NCBI GenBank assembly: GCA_964483805.1
Contig: CAZADH010000060.1
Span: 1 to 24,887, forward strand
From: CAZADH01 sp964483805
GTDB lineage: Bacteria; Muiribacteriota; Ozemobacteria; Ozemobacterales; Ozemobacteraceae
Length of the DNA stretch: 24,887 nucleotides
Direction: 5' to 3'
The notes beneath the pieces are model-generated. The model ran no database searches, was not told where the DNA came from, and saw only the letters and a list, made by a program, of their open reading frames with translations. Below are positions 14,047 to 22,068 of the stretch, piece by piece (within the stretch, counting starts at the first letter, position 1; every line of letters begins with the position of its first letter). A program made the position numbers and the translations under genes.

Positions 14047-14157
14047 GTTAAAGTACTCTCCTCTGGACTCGAATAGGTGAAAACGGTATCGACGGATCGG
14101 TCAGATCGGCTTGCCAACCGACCGCGTCACATCCTGCAAACGCCGCGAATGGCCAGT

Positions 14158-15576
14158 TCATGCGACCGTTCCGGCCTGGCTGCCGTGCAACGTCGTTCGC
14201 AATTTGCGCACGCTCTGATCGAGAATCATCGCCTCGTTGTTCATCGTCTGCGCCGACGCGGCGGTCTCTTCGGCGACGGCCGCATTGCCCTGCACGACGC
14301 TGTTGATCTCGCCCAGCGCGGCGTTGATCTGCTGGACGCGACTGAACGTGTCCTGCTCGGCCTGGGCGATTCCCGAAACCAGTTCGGTCACCTGGCGGGT
14401 GTTGGTCGCCAGTTCTGCAAGAACTTCGCTGACCGCTACCTGGATCCGGCTGCCCGCAACGCTGCGCTCCACGGCTTGCGAGATCCGGTCGGCGGTCTCG
14501 CGTGCCGCGTTGGCCGAGCGCAGGGCGAGGTTGCGCACCTCCTCGGCGACCACGGCGAATCCGGCTCCGGCCGTTCCGGCGCGCGCGGCCTCGACGGCGG
14601 CGTTGAGCGCCAGCAGGTTGGTCTGGAAGGCGATCTCGTCGATCGTCTTGACGATTTTGGCCACCTCATCGCTCGAGGCCCGGATTCCGTTCATGGCAGA
14701 GCTGAGTTGAGTCATACTTTGTGTTGCTTTCTCGAGGGCCTGCAGCGTGTTGTTGCCCAGGACATTGGCGGCCCGCGCCGACTCGACGCTGCGTTGCATG
14801 TTGCTGGTCATCTCGGTCAGTGACGCGGTGGTCTGTTCGACGGAGGCGGCCTCCTGGCTGCTGCCGTTGGCCAGGGTCTGGCTTGCCGATGAGATCTCGG
14901 CAACGCCGGTACTCAGACCCTGGGCGGCGCAAGCCACCTCGCCGGCCACCTCGTCGAGCCGCCGGCGCATGCGGTTGCGCAGATAGAAGCCGAACAGCAC
15001 GAAGGCCATGATGGCCACCGCCAGCCCGCCCGCCACCTGCTGCAAACGCCCGTCCATGGCTTGGGACTGGGCCTCGGTGTCCGCGAGCAGGCGTGTCATT
15101 GTGGCCTTGCGAAACTGGCCAACTTCATCCATGAACTTCTTGAAAGCCAAGTTCGACTCGTCGATCATCACCTGCTGCGCGAGAGCGACCTGGCCGCGCA
15201 GATACAGATCGAGCGCCTTGGCGTTGGTCTCGAGCAACATTTCGAAGGTGCCCTTGGCCTTGGCCAGTTGGGGACCGCCCGAGGCCAGTTGCGCAAGGGC
15301 GGCCTTCCCGGCTTTCTCGCCCTCCGCCATCAATTTCTCGATGATGTCGGGGTCCTTTTCGCGCAGCGTGATCTGCAGGTTGCCTTGCACTCCGTAGCCC
15401 GTCTCGATCAGAGAAAACACCCGGGTCGTTTCTCGATCGATGGTGGCCGCAGTCTCGCTGGCGTCGTCGCGAATCTGAAAAATCGAATAGCCGAGGATGC
15501 CCGACGAAACCAGGCAGATGACCAGCGCAAGCAGGATCAGCAGACCAAGTTGGCGGATCACACCGATGTTCTGCAT
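14158..15576 (-). CDS. Methyl-accepting chemotaxis protein
   Basis: 472 residues from ATG 15576. Transmembrane helix 1 is at about 9-31, a helical periplasmic domain at about 32-178 (four-helix-bundle-like, no Cache motif seen), and helix 2 at about 181-200. A long cytoplasmic coiled coil follows, with the conserved signalling tip EIAFQTNLLALNAAVEAARA starting at Glu314 and continuing GFAVVAEEVRNLALRSA. I see no clear HAMP domain between helix 2 and the coiled coil (RNRMRRRLDEVAGEV), and no C-terminal CheR-tethering pentapeptide. AAGGAG 8 bases upstream decides the start over the in-frame ATG at 15597. No che genes are in the window, so the CheA/CheW partners are elsewhere. It lies 75 bases downstream of the secreted Cache-like protein, which suggests a functional pair. 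Confidence 0.93.
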   Translation of the reverse strand: MQNIGVIRQLGLLILLALVICLVSSGILGYSIFQIRDDASETAATIDRETTRVFSLIETGYGVQGNLQITLREKDPDIIEKLMAEGEKAGKAALAQLASGGPQLAKAKGTFEMLLETNAKALDLYLRGQVALAQQVMIDESNLAFKKFMDEVGQFRKATMTRLLADTEAQSQAMDGRLQQVAGGLAVAIMAFVLFGFYLRNRMRRRLDEVAGEVACAAQGLSTGVAEISSASQTLANGSSQEAASVEQTTASLTEMTSNMQRSVESARAANVLGNNTLQALEKATQSMTQLSSAMNGIRASSDEVAKIVKTIDEIAFQTNLLALNAAVEAARAGTAGAGFAVVAEEVRNLALRSANAARETADRISQAVERSVAGSRIQVAVSEVLAELATNTRQVTELVSGIAQAEQDTFSRVQQINAALGEINSVVQGNAAVAEETAASAQTMNNEAMILDQSVRKLRTTLHGSQAGTVA

Positions 15577-15584
15577 CAATTCGA

Positions 15585-15590
15585 CTCCTT
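15585..15590 (-). promoter_or_regulatory. Ribosome binding site of the chemoreceptor gene
   Basis: AAGGAG on the minus strand, 8 bases before ATG 15576. It lies between that ATG and the alternative in-frame ATG at 15597, so it selects the shorter protein. Confidence 0.7.
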
Positions 15591-15651
15591 GAATCAAGCG
15601 CCAATCACGACGCGGACGTCGATGACGAGGTGGGGATGCCGAACCGGACGG

Positions 15652-16197
15652 TTACAGTTTGCTGACGTCGAAGCCGAGGACAGCGGTCCCGATGACCTTG
15701 TCGCCATCTTTGACCGGCAAGCCGACCTGCACCTGCTGTTTGCCTGTCGACTCGTCAACTTCGATCTTACCGAACCAGTTAGTGCCCGCCATCGGCAGAT
15801 CGTGTTTCTCTTTGCCTTTGTGGTTCCATGCCGTCGTCTTGGCCAGGAAAGCGACCTTCGAGCCATCGGCCGCATTCACGAACGCTTCACAGAGAACGTC
15901 GTCCTTCTTCGATTTGAGGAACTCTCCCGCAGCGTTTTTCGAAAAGCTGCGCACGATCGGATCGAGCAGGGTCAGTTCCTTCCACTTGTCGTTGGTCATG
16001 TCTTTTGCTTCAGCCGAAGGAGCAGTGTTGGCCGCTTTGACCGCGTCAACGATCTTGGCGTCGGCCAGCCAGACTGCGCAGTCCTTGATTTTCGCTTCGA
16101 GCTTGGCTTTCAACTCAGGCGTGAGATCCTGGGCAAAGCCGGGGCCGGCAAAAAACAGACAAAAGCATGCGACGAGAGTAAGGGTCAGATTCTTCAT
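15652..16197 (-). CDS. Secreted single Cache-like (PDC) sensor domain protein
   Basis: 181 residues. A signal peptide (LTLTLVACFCLFFAGPGFA, cleavage before QDL) is followed by one small alpha/beta domain. The domain begins with a long helix (PELKAKLEAKIKDCAVWLA) and ends with strands typical of Cache/PDC domains (VAFLAKTTAWNHKGKEKHDL, GLPVKDGDKVIGTAVLGFDV). There is no membrane anchor, so it should be a free periplasmic protein. Cache domains normally form the ligand-binding part of chemoreceptors and kinases. Here the receptor gene lies immediately downstream and lacks a visible Cache domain, so I infer a binding protein that presents ligand to the receptor. The start at 16197 is fixed by GGAGG 8 bases upstream. 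The ligand is unknown; ornithine or another amino acid is a guess from the neighbourhood. Confidence 0.78.
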   Translation of the reverse strand: MKNLTLTLVACFCLFFAGPGFAQDLTPELKAKLEAKIKDCAVWLADAKIVDAVKAANTAPSAEAKDMTNDKWKELTLLDPIVRSFSKNAAGEFLKSKKDDVLCEAFVNAADGSKVAFLAKTTAWNHKGKEKHDLPMAGTNWFGKIEVDESTGKQQVQVGLPVKDGDKVIGTAVLGFDVSKL

Positions 16198-16205
16198 GTT
16201 GAAAG

Positions 16206-16210
16206 CCTCC
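16206..16210 (-). promoter_or_regulatory. Ribosome binding site of the Cache-like gene
   Basis: GGAGG on the minus strand, 8 bases before ATG 16197. It selects this start over the several in-frame ATG codons upstream. Confidence 0.7.
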
Positions 16211-16427
16211 ATGACGTTCTCGGACTTTTTGAGACACATGTGGATGAAGAGTGATGGATTCATTGTCCGACAAACATCGCGAAATGTAAAATATATTGCG
16301 GTTCGGGACACGCGCCGGGCAGGCCCACGTCGTTCGACCTCTCCCGTCGCCAGATGGTGCTTTTCAGGCGATGGCGGCGAGGAAGCCGTGCATGCCGAAA
16401 ACGCTTGGCTTTTTGCCACTTTCCGCG

Positions 16428-16465
16428 GTAACATTCCGTGCGGCAAACATGCCAAGAAATGTTAC
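16428..16465. promoter_or_regulatory. Inverted repeat GTAACATT...AATGTTAC, possible operator
   Basis: Perfect 8-bp arms at 16428-16435 and 16458-16465, centres 30 bases apart. A smaller GGC-aaacat-GCC repeat lies between them. About 60 bases upstream of oraS, this position and spacing suit a dimeric regulator binding three helical turns apart. Confidence 0.4.
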
Positions 16466-16526
16466 GCATCGCGACGCCTTGAAGGCGGGCGCGGGGCGAT
16501 GTCAAGGAAGGAGCGTCGAAGAAGAA

Positions 16527-16889
16527 ATGGATCAGCAACGCCAACAAGCCTTTCAGAAGCGCCGGGAAGCCCTGGCCAAGATGTCGGACGCCCAGTTGAA
16601 AGACCGGTTCTGGGAGTTGTGCCACCAGGTCGTGGCGCCGATGGTGAAACTGGCTGAGGGCCATACCTCGCCCTCGATCGAGCGCTCTGTGCTCTTGCGC
16701 ATGGGCATCGACAGCATCACTGCCACCGGTGTCGTCGGCAAGGTCACCGAGGCCGGGTTGCTCGGCAAGGGCGCCGGTCACGTGATCCTCAAAGTGTCTG
16801 AGAAATGCAAGCTCGACACCCGCGCGGCCGCGAAGAAGATCGTCGATGACCCGAAGGTTCTCGACGGCCTTTTCCCGGCGAAGAAGTGA
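16527..16889 (+). CDS. oraS: D-ornithine 4,5-aminomutase small subunit
   Basis: 120 residues, the usual OraS length. Family-typical runs are FQKRREALAKMSDAQLKDRF, then WELCHQVVAPMVKLAEGHTS followed by SIERSVLLRMG. With OraE it forms the adenosylcobalamin- and PLP-dependent enzyme that moves the terminal amino group of D-ornithine to C4, giving 2,4-diaminopentanoate; the small subunit stabilises the PLP/substrate half. The frame is open back to 16296, but homology begins at MDQQRQQAFQKRREAL (ATG 16527), with a GGAAGGAG site upstream at 16506-16513. It is the first gene of the second ornithine block. A GTG that could start oraE overlaps its stop. Confidence 0.92.
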   Translation: MDQQRQQAFQKRREALAKMSDAQLKDRFWELCHQVVAPMVKLAEGHTSPSIERSVLLRMGIDSITATGVVGKVTEAGLLGKGAGHVILKVSEKCKLDTRAAAKKIVDDPKVLDGLFPAKK

Positions 16890-16906
16890 GCGAGGAGCGA
16901 CGAACC

Positions 16907-19153
16907 ATGGCCAAGAACAACGACAAGAAGAACGACGTCAAAACCGCCAATCTGCCGCCGCTCGAGCCCAACAAAAAGCTCGATATCGAGGCGATTCTCA
17001 CCGATCTCGAGCATTACCATCCGCGCCGCAAGGGCTGGACCTGGCGCCAGCGCCCGGCCGAAGGCGTGAAGATGCACAAGTTCCATTTCAAAGACGCTTC
17101 GCTGCCGTTGAAGCAAAGCATTCCGTTGCCGGCGGCCAAATATTTCGACAACATCGACCCGCAGCCCGGTCCGGTGATCACCACCGAGATCGCGTCGGGC
17201 CGTTTCGAAGATGACATACGTCGTATGCGCATGGCCGCCTGGCATGGCGCCGACCATATCATGGTCATTCGCACCACCGGTCAGAGCCACATCGACGGCC
17301 TGCTCGAAGGCACCCCCGAGGGCATCGGCGGCGTGCCGATCACCCGCAAGCAGATCCGTGCTTCGCGCAAGGCCTGCGACCTCATCGAAGACGAAGTCGG
17401 TCGGCCGATCAACTTTCATAGCTACGTGTCGGGCGTGGCCGGCCCCGAAGTGGCCGTCCTCTACGCCGAAGAAGGTGTGAACGGCGCCCACCAAGATCCG
17501 CAATACAATGTATTGTATCGCAACATCAACATGTATCGCAGCTTCGTCGATGCCGCCTGCGCCAAGCATGTCATGGCCCATGCGAAGATCTTCCAGATCG
17601 ACGGCGCCCACAACGCCAACGCCACGGCCAAAGAGGGCTGGTCGGTCATGCCCGAACTGATGGTGCAACACGGCATCAACTGCGCGTTCTCGCTTGCCGC
17701 CGGGATGCCCAAAGACCTCATCGGTCTGTCGACCGTGCCGCCGTGTGCGCCGCCCTCGACCAAGCTCTGGTACGACCTGCCCTACGCGGTGGCGCTGCGC
17801 GACGTGTTCGCCGAGTTCAAGTTCCGCGCCCAGCAGAACACCCGCTACATCGAAGCCGACATCGAAGAGGCGACGCGCACCCACGTCATCGACACGTTGA
17901 TTTCGGCACTCACCCATGCCGACCTGCAGAGCACGATCACGCCCGACGAGGGCCGCAACGTGCCGTGGCACTACAACAACATTCGCGGCATCGAGACGGC
18001 AAAACAGACACTCATTGCGCTCGATGGCATCAAGCAGTTGGTCAAGCTGGATCGCGACGGTCCGCTGGGCAAGATGGTTCGCGACCTCAAAGAGTTGGCG
18101 ATCTGCCTGCTCGAAGAGATCCACGAAACCGGCGGTTACTTCGCGGCGGTCGAGAAGGGCTTCTTCGTCGACTCCGCGGCGTATCCCGAGCGCAACGGCG
18201 ACGGCATCGCCCGCGCCAGCCAGGGGGGCGTGGGTGCCGGTTCGATCGTGCCGCGCGACAGCGATTACTTCGCACCCGTGTGTGCCCAGTTCGGTCAGAA
18301 CCATCCGCCCAAGGGCCTGAAGCATGCGTGCGATCCCATCGATGGCTGTACGCTGTGCAAGCCCGAGAAGATCGCCTTCATCGACGAGCTTGATCCGTCC
18401 GATTGCGCCTCGGCGCGCCTCGAGAAAACCAGGCCGTTCCGCTCCGGTGGCCAGATCAAGCCCGAGGTCGAGTGGGCCGGTGACGGCACCGTGCTGCTGC
18501 AGATGTTCGTCCCCGAGAACGAAGACGTGTCCCGCGTGGCGGCCGAAGAGATCGCCAAGAAGATGAACCTCAAAGACCCCGAGGTCGTGAATACGCAGGT
18601 CATGCACCCCGCCGAGGGCACGTTCGTCGAGGTCAAGGGCAAGGTCGATTTCTCGATCGAGAAGAAATCGCTCAAGATCCCGGTCAAAGAGAAATTGCTG
18701 CCCGAAGAAGAGATCCGCGCTGCGATCAAGACGGTGGGTCTGAAGGTCGTCGCCGGCACCGTCGGCGAAGACGAACATTCGGTCGGCCTGCGCGAGATCC
18801 TCGACATCAAGCACGGCGGCATCGAGAAATACGGCGTAAAGTATCACTATCTCGGCACGTCGGTGCGCCTCGACAAGCTCGTCGACGCGGCGATCGAGAC
18901 CGGCGCGCACGCCATCCTTGTTTCGACGATCATCTCGCACAACGACATCCACCGCACCAACATGCGCAAGATCGCCGACCTGTGCAAAGAGAAGGGCATC
19001 CGCGACAAGATCATGCTCATCGGTGGCGGCACCCAGGTCAGTAACGACCTCGCCGTCTCGGCGGGCATGGACCGCGGTTTCGGCCGCGGCACCAAGGGCA
19101 TTCACGTCGCCGACGCCATGGTGAAGATCCTCAAGAGCAAGGGCCGCGTGTAA
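16907..19153 (+). CDS. oraE: D-ornithine 4,5-aminomutase large, B12- and PLP-binding subunit
   Basis: 748 residues from ATG 16907 (GAGGAG 9 bases upstream; GTG 16886 is an alternative giving 7 more). The N-terminal and central parts form the TIM-barrel catalytic domain. Near the C-terminus the cobalamin motif D-x-H-x-x-G reads DEHSVG, with the cobalt-ligand histidine at His624. Lys635 (LDIKHGG) lies 11 residues later, the same spacing as His618/Lys629 in the characterised clostridial enzyme, where the lysine binds PLP. A Rossmann-like tail with LIGGGTQVSNDLAVSAGMDR follows. The enzyme is cytoplasmic and radical-based. Two AT-rich palindromes (17215, 17501) interrupt its otherwise GC-rich codon use. 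TAA is followed by only 4 bases before the next gene, so it is co-translated with the presumed reactivase. Confidence 0.95.
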   Translation: MAKNNDKKNDVKTANLPPLEPNKKLDIEAILTDLEHYHPRRKGWTWRQRPAEGVKMHKFHFKDASLPLKQSIPLPAAKYFDNIDPQPGPVITTEIASGRFEDDIRRMRMAAWHGADHIMVIRTTGQSHIDGLLEGTPEGIGGVPITRKQIRASRKACDLIEDEVGRPINFHSYVSGVAGPEVAVLYAEEGVNGAHQDPQYNVLYRNINMYRSFVDAACAKHVMAHAKIFQIDGAHNANATAKEGWSVMPELMVQHGINCAFSLAAGMPKDLIGLSTVPPCAPPSTKLWYDLPYAVALRDVFAEFKFRAQQNTRYIEADIEEATRTHVIDTLISALTHADLQSTITPDEGRNVPWHYNNIRGIETAKQTLIALDGIKQLVKLDRDGPLGKMVRDLKELAICLLEEIHETGGYFAAVEKGFFVDSAAYPERNGDGIARASQGGVGAGSIVPRDSDYFAPVCAQFGQNHPPKGLKHACDPIDGCTLCKPEKIAFIDELDPSDCASARLEKTRPFRSGGQIKPEVEWAGDGTVLLQMFVPENEDVSRVAAEEIAKKMNLKDPEVVNTQVMHPAEGTFVEVKGKVDFSIEKKSLKIPVKEKLLPEEEIRAAIKTVGLKVVAGTVGEDEHSVGLREILDIKHGGIEKYGVKYHYLGTSVRLDKLVDAAIETGAHAILVSTIISHNDIHRTNMRKIADLCKEKGIRDKIMLIGGGTQVSNDLAVSAGMDRGFGRGTKGIHVADAMVKILKSKGRV
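17215..17227. repeat. CATAC-GTC-GTATG palindrome
   Basis: Perfect 5-bp arms with a 3-base spacer inside oraE. It forces an ATA isoleucine codon, rare in this GC-rich gene. Confidence 0.5.
17501..17515. repeat. CAATAC-AAT-GTATTG palindrome
   Basis: Perfect 6-bp arms with a 3-base spacer inside oraE, encoding QYNVL with AAT, GTA and TTG codons unlike the surrounding GC-ending codons. Confidence 0.65.
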
Positions 19154-19157
19154 ATAC

Positions 19158-20702
19158 ATGGTCAAGCTCGACGTGCTCACGATCGAGGTCGGGAGCACGA
19201 TCACCAAGGCCAACGGGTTCGTCAGGGTCGACCGCGGGGCCAATGCGCCCCCGGTCGGCCCGGGCCGCCCTTTGCCGGGTGATGAGGGTGGGGCGCCTCT
19301 CACCCCGACGGATCCAATCAAGAACCGGCCAACGTGTCCGGGCGATCCGGGGCGGGCAACGACCTCTGCCGACACGACTCGGTGTGCGGGCCGCAACTTC
19401 GATGAGCCGCGCCTGCCGCCTGAGGCTTTCAGGTATTATTACCGTCATGTCGCCCAGGGATTTGCCCCGACCAGCGTGGCCCAGGGCGACGTCGGCATCG
19501 GTGTGGATGAGGCGATCGCCGCGCTCCTGCAGTCCGCTGCCGTCTCGCGCGATGGTGCCGAGGTGTTCATCAACAGTTCCGCCGCCGGTGGATTGCGCGT
19601 CACGGTCCACGGCCTGACCGCCAACATGACCGCCCGCGCCGCCCGCGAAGCCAGTCTTGGTGCCGGCGCGATCATCAAGAAACTCACCGCCGGTCGGTTG
19701 CACGACGACGACATCGACGAGATTCGCGAAATCAGACCCAACTTGATTTTGCTCGCGGGTGGCGTCGACTTTGGCGAACGCGATCTCGTGCTCGCCAACG
19801 CCGAAAAACTGCTCGCGCTCGATGTCGGCGGCGCGCCGATGATCTACGCCGGCAACGTCGCGCTGCAACGTCCGATCAAAGCGCTTGCCGACAAGTTCAA
19901 CCGCGAACTGTGGCTCGCCGAAAACGTCTTTCCCGATGTCGACGTGCTCAACGTCGCGCCCCTGCGGCGCCTGATCCACGAGGCGTTTTCGCGGCATATC
20001 ATTCACGCTCCGGGCATGGAACGCCTCGCGACCTTCACCGATCGGCCGGTGTTGCCGACGCCCGGCGCCGTTCTTCTCGCCACCGAACTGCTGGCCGATG
20101 TCGCCGGCGACACCCTGGTCGTCGATGTCGGCGGCGCCACAACCGATGTGCACTCGGTCACCGACGGCAGTCCCGAGTTCACCAGCAAGATGATCGACCC
20201 CGAACCGCGCGCCAAACGCACGGTCGAAGGCGACCTCGGCGTCTACGTCAACGCGAAGCACGTGCTCGCCTTCGACCCCGACGGCCGTTGGGCCGACGAG
20301 ATCGACCACCTGCGCGCGATGCCCTCTTCAGAACGAGAGAAGGCCTTGACCCGCTGGCTGTGCCAGACTGCTGTAATACAAGGTGTTACGCGTCACGCCG
20401 GCAAGGTTCAAGATCTCTACACGCCGACCGGCCGCAAGCAGATGGTCAAGGGCAAAGACCTCACCGCGGTGCGCCAGATCATTGGCACCGGCGGCGCACT
20501 CACCCGGGTCGATGGCGGTGACCGCATCCTCAAACGCATCTGCCAGGGGCCCGGCCAGTCGCTGCTGCCTCCGCCCGAAGCCACGATCACGCTCGATGGC
20601 GATTATCTCTTTTCGGCGCTGGGCACGGTGGCCCAGCGTCACCCCAACGAGGTGCGCACCACATTGGCACTTCGCTTCGCCACCAAGGAGAACCCGCAAT
20701 GA
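19158..20702 (+). CDS. GlmL/MutL-type actin-fold ATPase, probable aminomutase reactivating factor
   Basis: 514 residues. The N-terminus LDVLTIEVGSTITKANGF is the phosphate-1 loop of the ASKHA (actin/Hsp70) fold, and VVDVGGATTDVHSV (321-334) is phosphate 2. The family is named for the protein beside glutamate mutase genes. Members accompany B12-dependent carbon-skeleton and amino mutases and are thought to exchange damaged cobalamin. The gene lies 4 bases after oraE and overlaps orr by ATGA, so it belongs to the same operon and I infer that it services OraSE. Odd feature: residues about 22-95 are a Pro/Gly/Arg-rich insertion between the first ATP loop and HVAQGFAPTSV, where homologues usually have a short connection. 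No good ribosome site precedes ATG 19158, so coupling to oraE is likely. Confidence 0.85.
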   Translation: MVKLDVLTIEVGSTITKANGFVRVDRGANAPPVGPGRPLPGDEGGAPLTPTDPIKNRPTCPGDPGRATTSADTTRCAGRNFDEPRLPPEAFRYYYRHVAQGFAPTSVAQGDVGIGVDEAIAALLQSAAVSRDGAEVFINSSAAGGLRVTVHGLTANMTARAAREASLGAGAIIKKLTAGRLHDDDIDEIREIRPNLILLAGGVDFGERDLVLANAEKLLALDVGGAPMIYAGNVALQRPIKALADKFNRELWLAENVFPDVDVLNVAPLRRLIHEAFSRHIIHAPGMERLATFTDRPVLPTPGAVLLATELLADVAGDTLVVDVGGATTDVHSVTDGSPEFTSKMIDPEPRAKRTVEGDLGVYVNAKHVLAFDPDGRWADEIDHLRAMPSSEREKALTRWLCQTAVIQGVTRHAGKVQDLYTPTGRKQMVKGKDLTAVRQIIGTGGALTRVDGGDRILKRICQGPGQSLLPPPEATITLDGDYLFSALGTVAQRHPNEVRTTLALRFATKENPQ

Positions 20703-21796
20703 ACTACGCATCGATGCCGGCGTTGCGCACGCCGCGACTCGAGATATACCCACAACGTATTACGGCCAACGCGGCCGCGGTCATCGATCAGTGCCGGCAA
20801 CGTGGTGTCGATTGTGCCTGCGTGACCAAGGTGACCTCGGCGCATCCGGCCGTGGTGCACGCACTGCTGGCGGCGGGCGCGCCGATGCTCGCCGATTCGC
20901 GCGTCGAAAACCTGCACGCGATTCGCGAGCTCGGTTATGCCGGGCCGACCCTGTTGCTGCGCGTGCCGACCATCAGCCGAGCGGCCGACGTGGTTCGCGT
21001 CGCCGACTACTCGCTCATCTCCGAACTCGTCACCATGCGTGCGCTCGGCGCCGCGGCGAAGCTGGCCGGGCGGGTGCATCGCGGCATCCTCATGGTCGAT
21101 GTCGGCGATCTGCGCGAGGGTGTCTGGGCCGACCAGGTGCGCGATACGGTGCGCGCGACCAAGGAAATCCCCGGGTTCGAGTTGGCCGGGCTCGGCTGCA
21201 ATCTCGCCTGTTTCGGCGGGGTCATTCCGACGCCCGAGAACACCGGCCAACTGGTGACGCTGCGCGACGAGTGCCGGCGCGAGTTCGGGCTCGAGTTGCC
21301 GATCCTCTCGGGCGGCAACTCGTCGGGCCTGCCGTTGCTCATGTCGGGCAAGCTGCCCAAGGGCATCAACCATTTCCGCGTCGGTGAGGCGATCATCCTC
21401 GGTCGCAACGTCATCGATCGCTCGCCCTGGCAGGACACGCGCCAAGACACGGTTATCGCCGTCGGCGAGATCGTCGAGTTGCAGGAGAAGCCCTCGATGC
21501 CCGTGGGCGACCGCGGTCAGGACGCCTTTGGCGGCACCGAGGAGTTCGTCGACCGCGGCGTGCGTCGGCGCGCCATCGTCAATCTTGGTCGCCAGGACGT
21601 CGTGATCAACGGCATCACGCCGCTCGACGAGGGCATCGAGGTCCTTGGCGGCAGCTCCGACCATCTCATTCTCGACGTCGATGCCTGTCGACGACCGCTT
21701 CAGGTCGGCGACGAGATCGCCTTCTCTCCGGGTTACGGTGCGTTGCTGGCTTTGAGTACCTCGGTCTACGTCGCGAAACAGGTCGTCAATACATGA
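20699..21796 (+). CDS. orr: Ornithine racemase (PLP, alanine-racemase fold)
   Basis: 365 residues. Converts L-ornithine to D-ornithine, the substrate of OraSE. The N-terminal PLP barrel carries the Schiff-base lysine Lys44 in CACVTKVTSAHP, followed by GAPMLADSRVENLHAI, and GGNSSGLPLLMSGKLPKGIN is a phosphate-binding segment. This matches the ornithine/amino-acid racemase branch rather than Alr, whose lysine motif is VKANGYGHG as in the second racemase here. The C-terminal part (about 235-365) is a small beta domain. ATG 20699 overlaps the preceding TGA, with AAGGAG 8 bases upstream. The first half of the palindrome-like AATACATGATATT covers its stop codon. The substrate assignment comes from cluster context and subfamily resemblance. 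Confidence 0.9.
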   Translation: MNYASMPALRTPRLEIYPQRITANAAAVIDQCRQRGVDCACVTKVTSAHPAVVHALLAAGAPMLADSRVENLHAIRELGYAGPTLLLRVPTISRAADVVRVADYSLISELVTMRALGAAAKLAGRVHRGILMVDVGDLREGVWADQVRDTVRATKEIPGFELAGLGCNLACFGGVIPTPENTGQLVTLRDECRREFGLELPILSGGNSSGLPLLMSGKLPKGINHFRVGEAIILGRNVIDRSPWQDTRQDTVIAVGEIVELQEKPSMPVGDRGQDAFGGTEEFVDRGVRRRAIVNLGRQDVVINGITPLDEGIEVLGGSSDHLILDVDACRRPLQVGDEIAFSPGYGALLALSTSVYVAKQVVNT

Positions 21797-21821
21797 TATT
21801 TCTACGATCTGGGCGCGTCGC

Positions 21822-22052
21822 ATGGGCTGGACGGTGCGAATCGTCTTGGGGATTGCGTTGTTCGTTGGCGGTATCGGTGTTCTCATTGTTGCAAAGCGCC
21901 GCCACGATCTGGGGCGATGTGATGGTCTTCACGGCAAGACCCTGTCTGTGCACACCAACGCTTTTCGATTCCGACACGCGATCGTGAAGATGTTCGTTCT
22001 CGGACTCTTCCTGGCGCTGGCCGGCATCATGGTTGGCTTGGGCTACTTCTGA
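21822..22052 (+). CDS. Small two-helix membrane protein of unknown function
   Basis: 76 residues. Two hydrophobic segments, about 4-23 (TVRIVLGIALFVGGIGVLIV) and about 56-76 (IVKMFVLGLFLALAGIMVGL), are joined by a basic loop (KRRHDLGRCDGLHGKTL), so a hairpin with a polar loop of some 30 residues is likely. It lies 25 bases after orr and 16 before alr on the same strand and so is likely in the operon. The ribosome site is weak (ATG 21822). I do not recognise the family. The regular hydrophobic pattern on both sides of the loop argues that it is a real gene. Confidence 0.6.
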   Translation: MGWTVRIVLGIALFVGGIGVLIVAKRRHDLGRCDGLHGKTLSVHTNAFRFRHAIVKMFVLGLFLALAGIMVGLGYF

Positions 22053-22068
22053 GCGAAAGGTTCCCGTC

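Larger units (their letters stand above)
16198..16526. promoter_or_regulatory. Divergent intergenic region between sensor block and oraS
   Basis: 329 bases that must hold the promoters of the minus-strand sensor block and of the plus-strand oraS block. It contains TGGC-ttttt-GCCA (16406-16418) and the longer repeat at 16428-16465. Frames open through it give no recognisable protein. I found no convincing sigma-54 -24/-12 element, and only weak sigma-70-like boxes. Confidence 0.5.

Noticed and set aside
14047..14157. CGGTC/GACCG arms between chemoreceptor and barrel genes as a terminator
   Set aside because: The stem is only 5 bp with a 16-base loop and no T-tract.
16340..16375. Possible sigma-54 promoter upstream of oraS (TGGTGC-N5-AGGC)
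   Set aside because: The GG/GC spacing fits, but the -12 box lacks TTGC and the -24 box is poor, so it was not listed as a feature.
16778..19396. 872-codon open frame on the minus strand opposite oraE
   Set aside because: It lies antisense to a firmly identified gene in GC-rich DNA, and its translation is an Asp/Arg/Val-rich mirror of GC-ending codons with no domain. It is a shadow of oraE.
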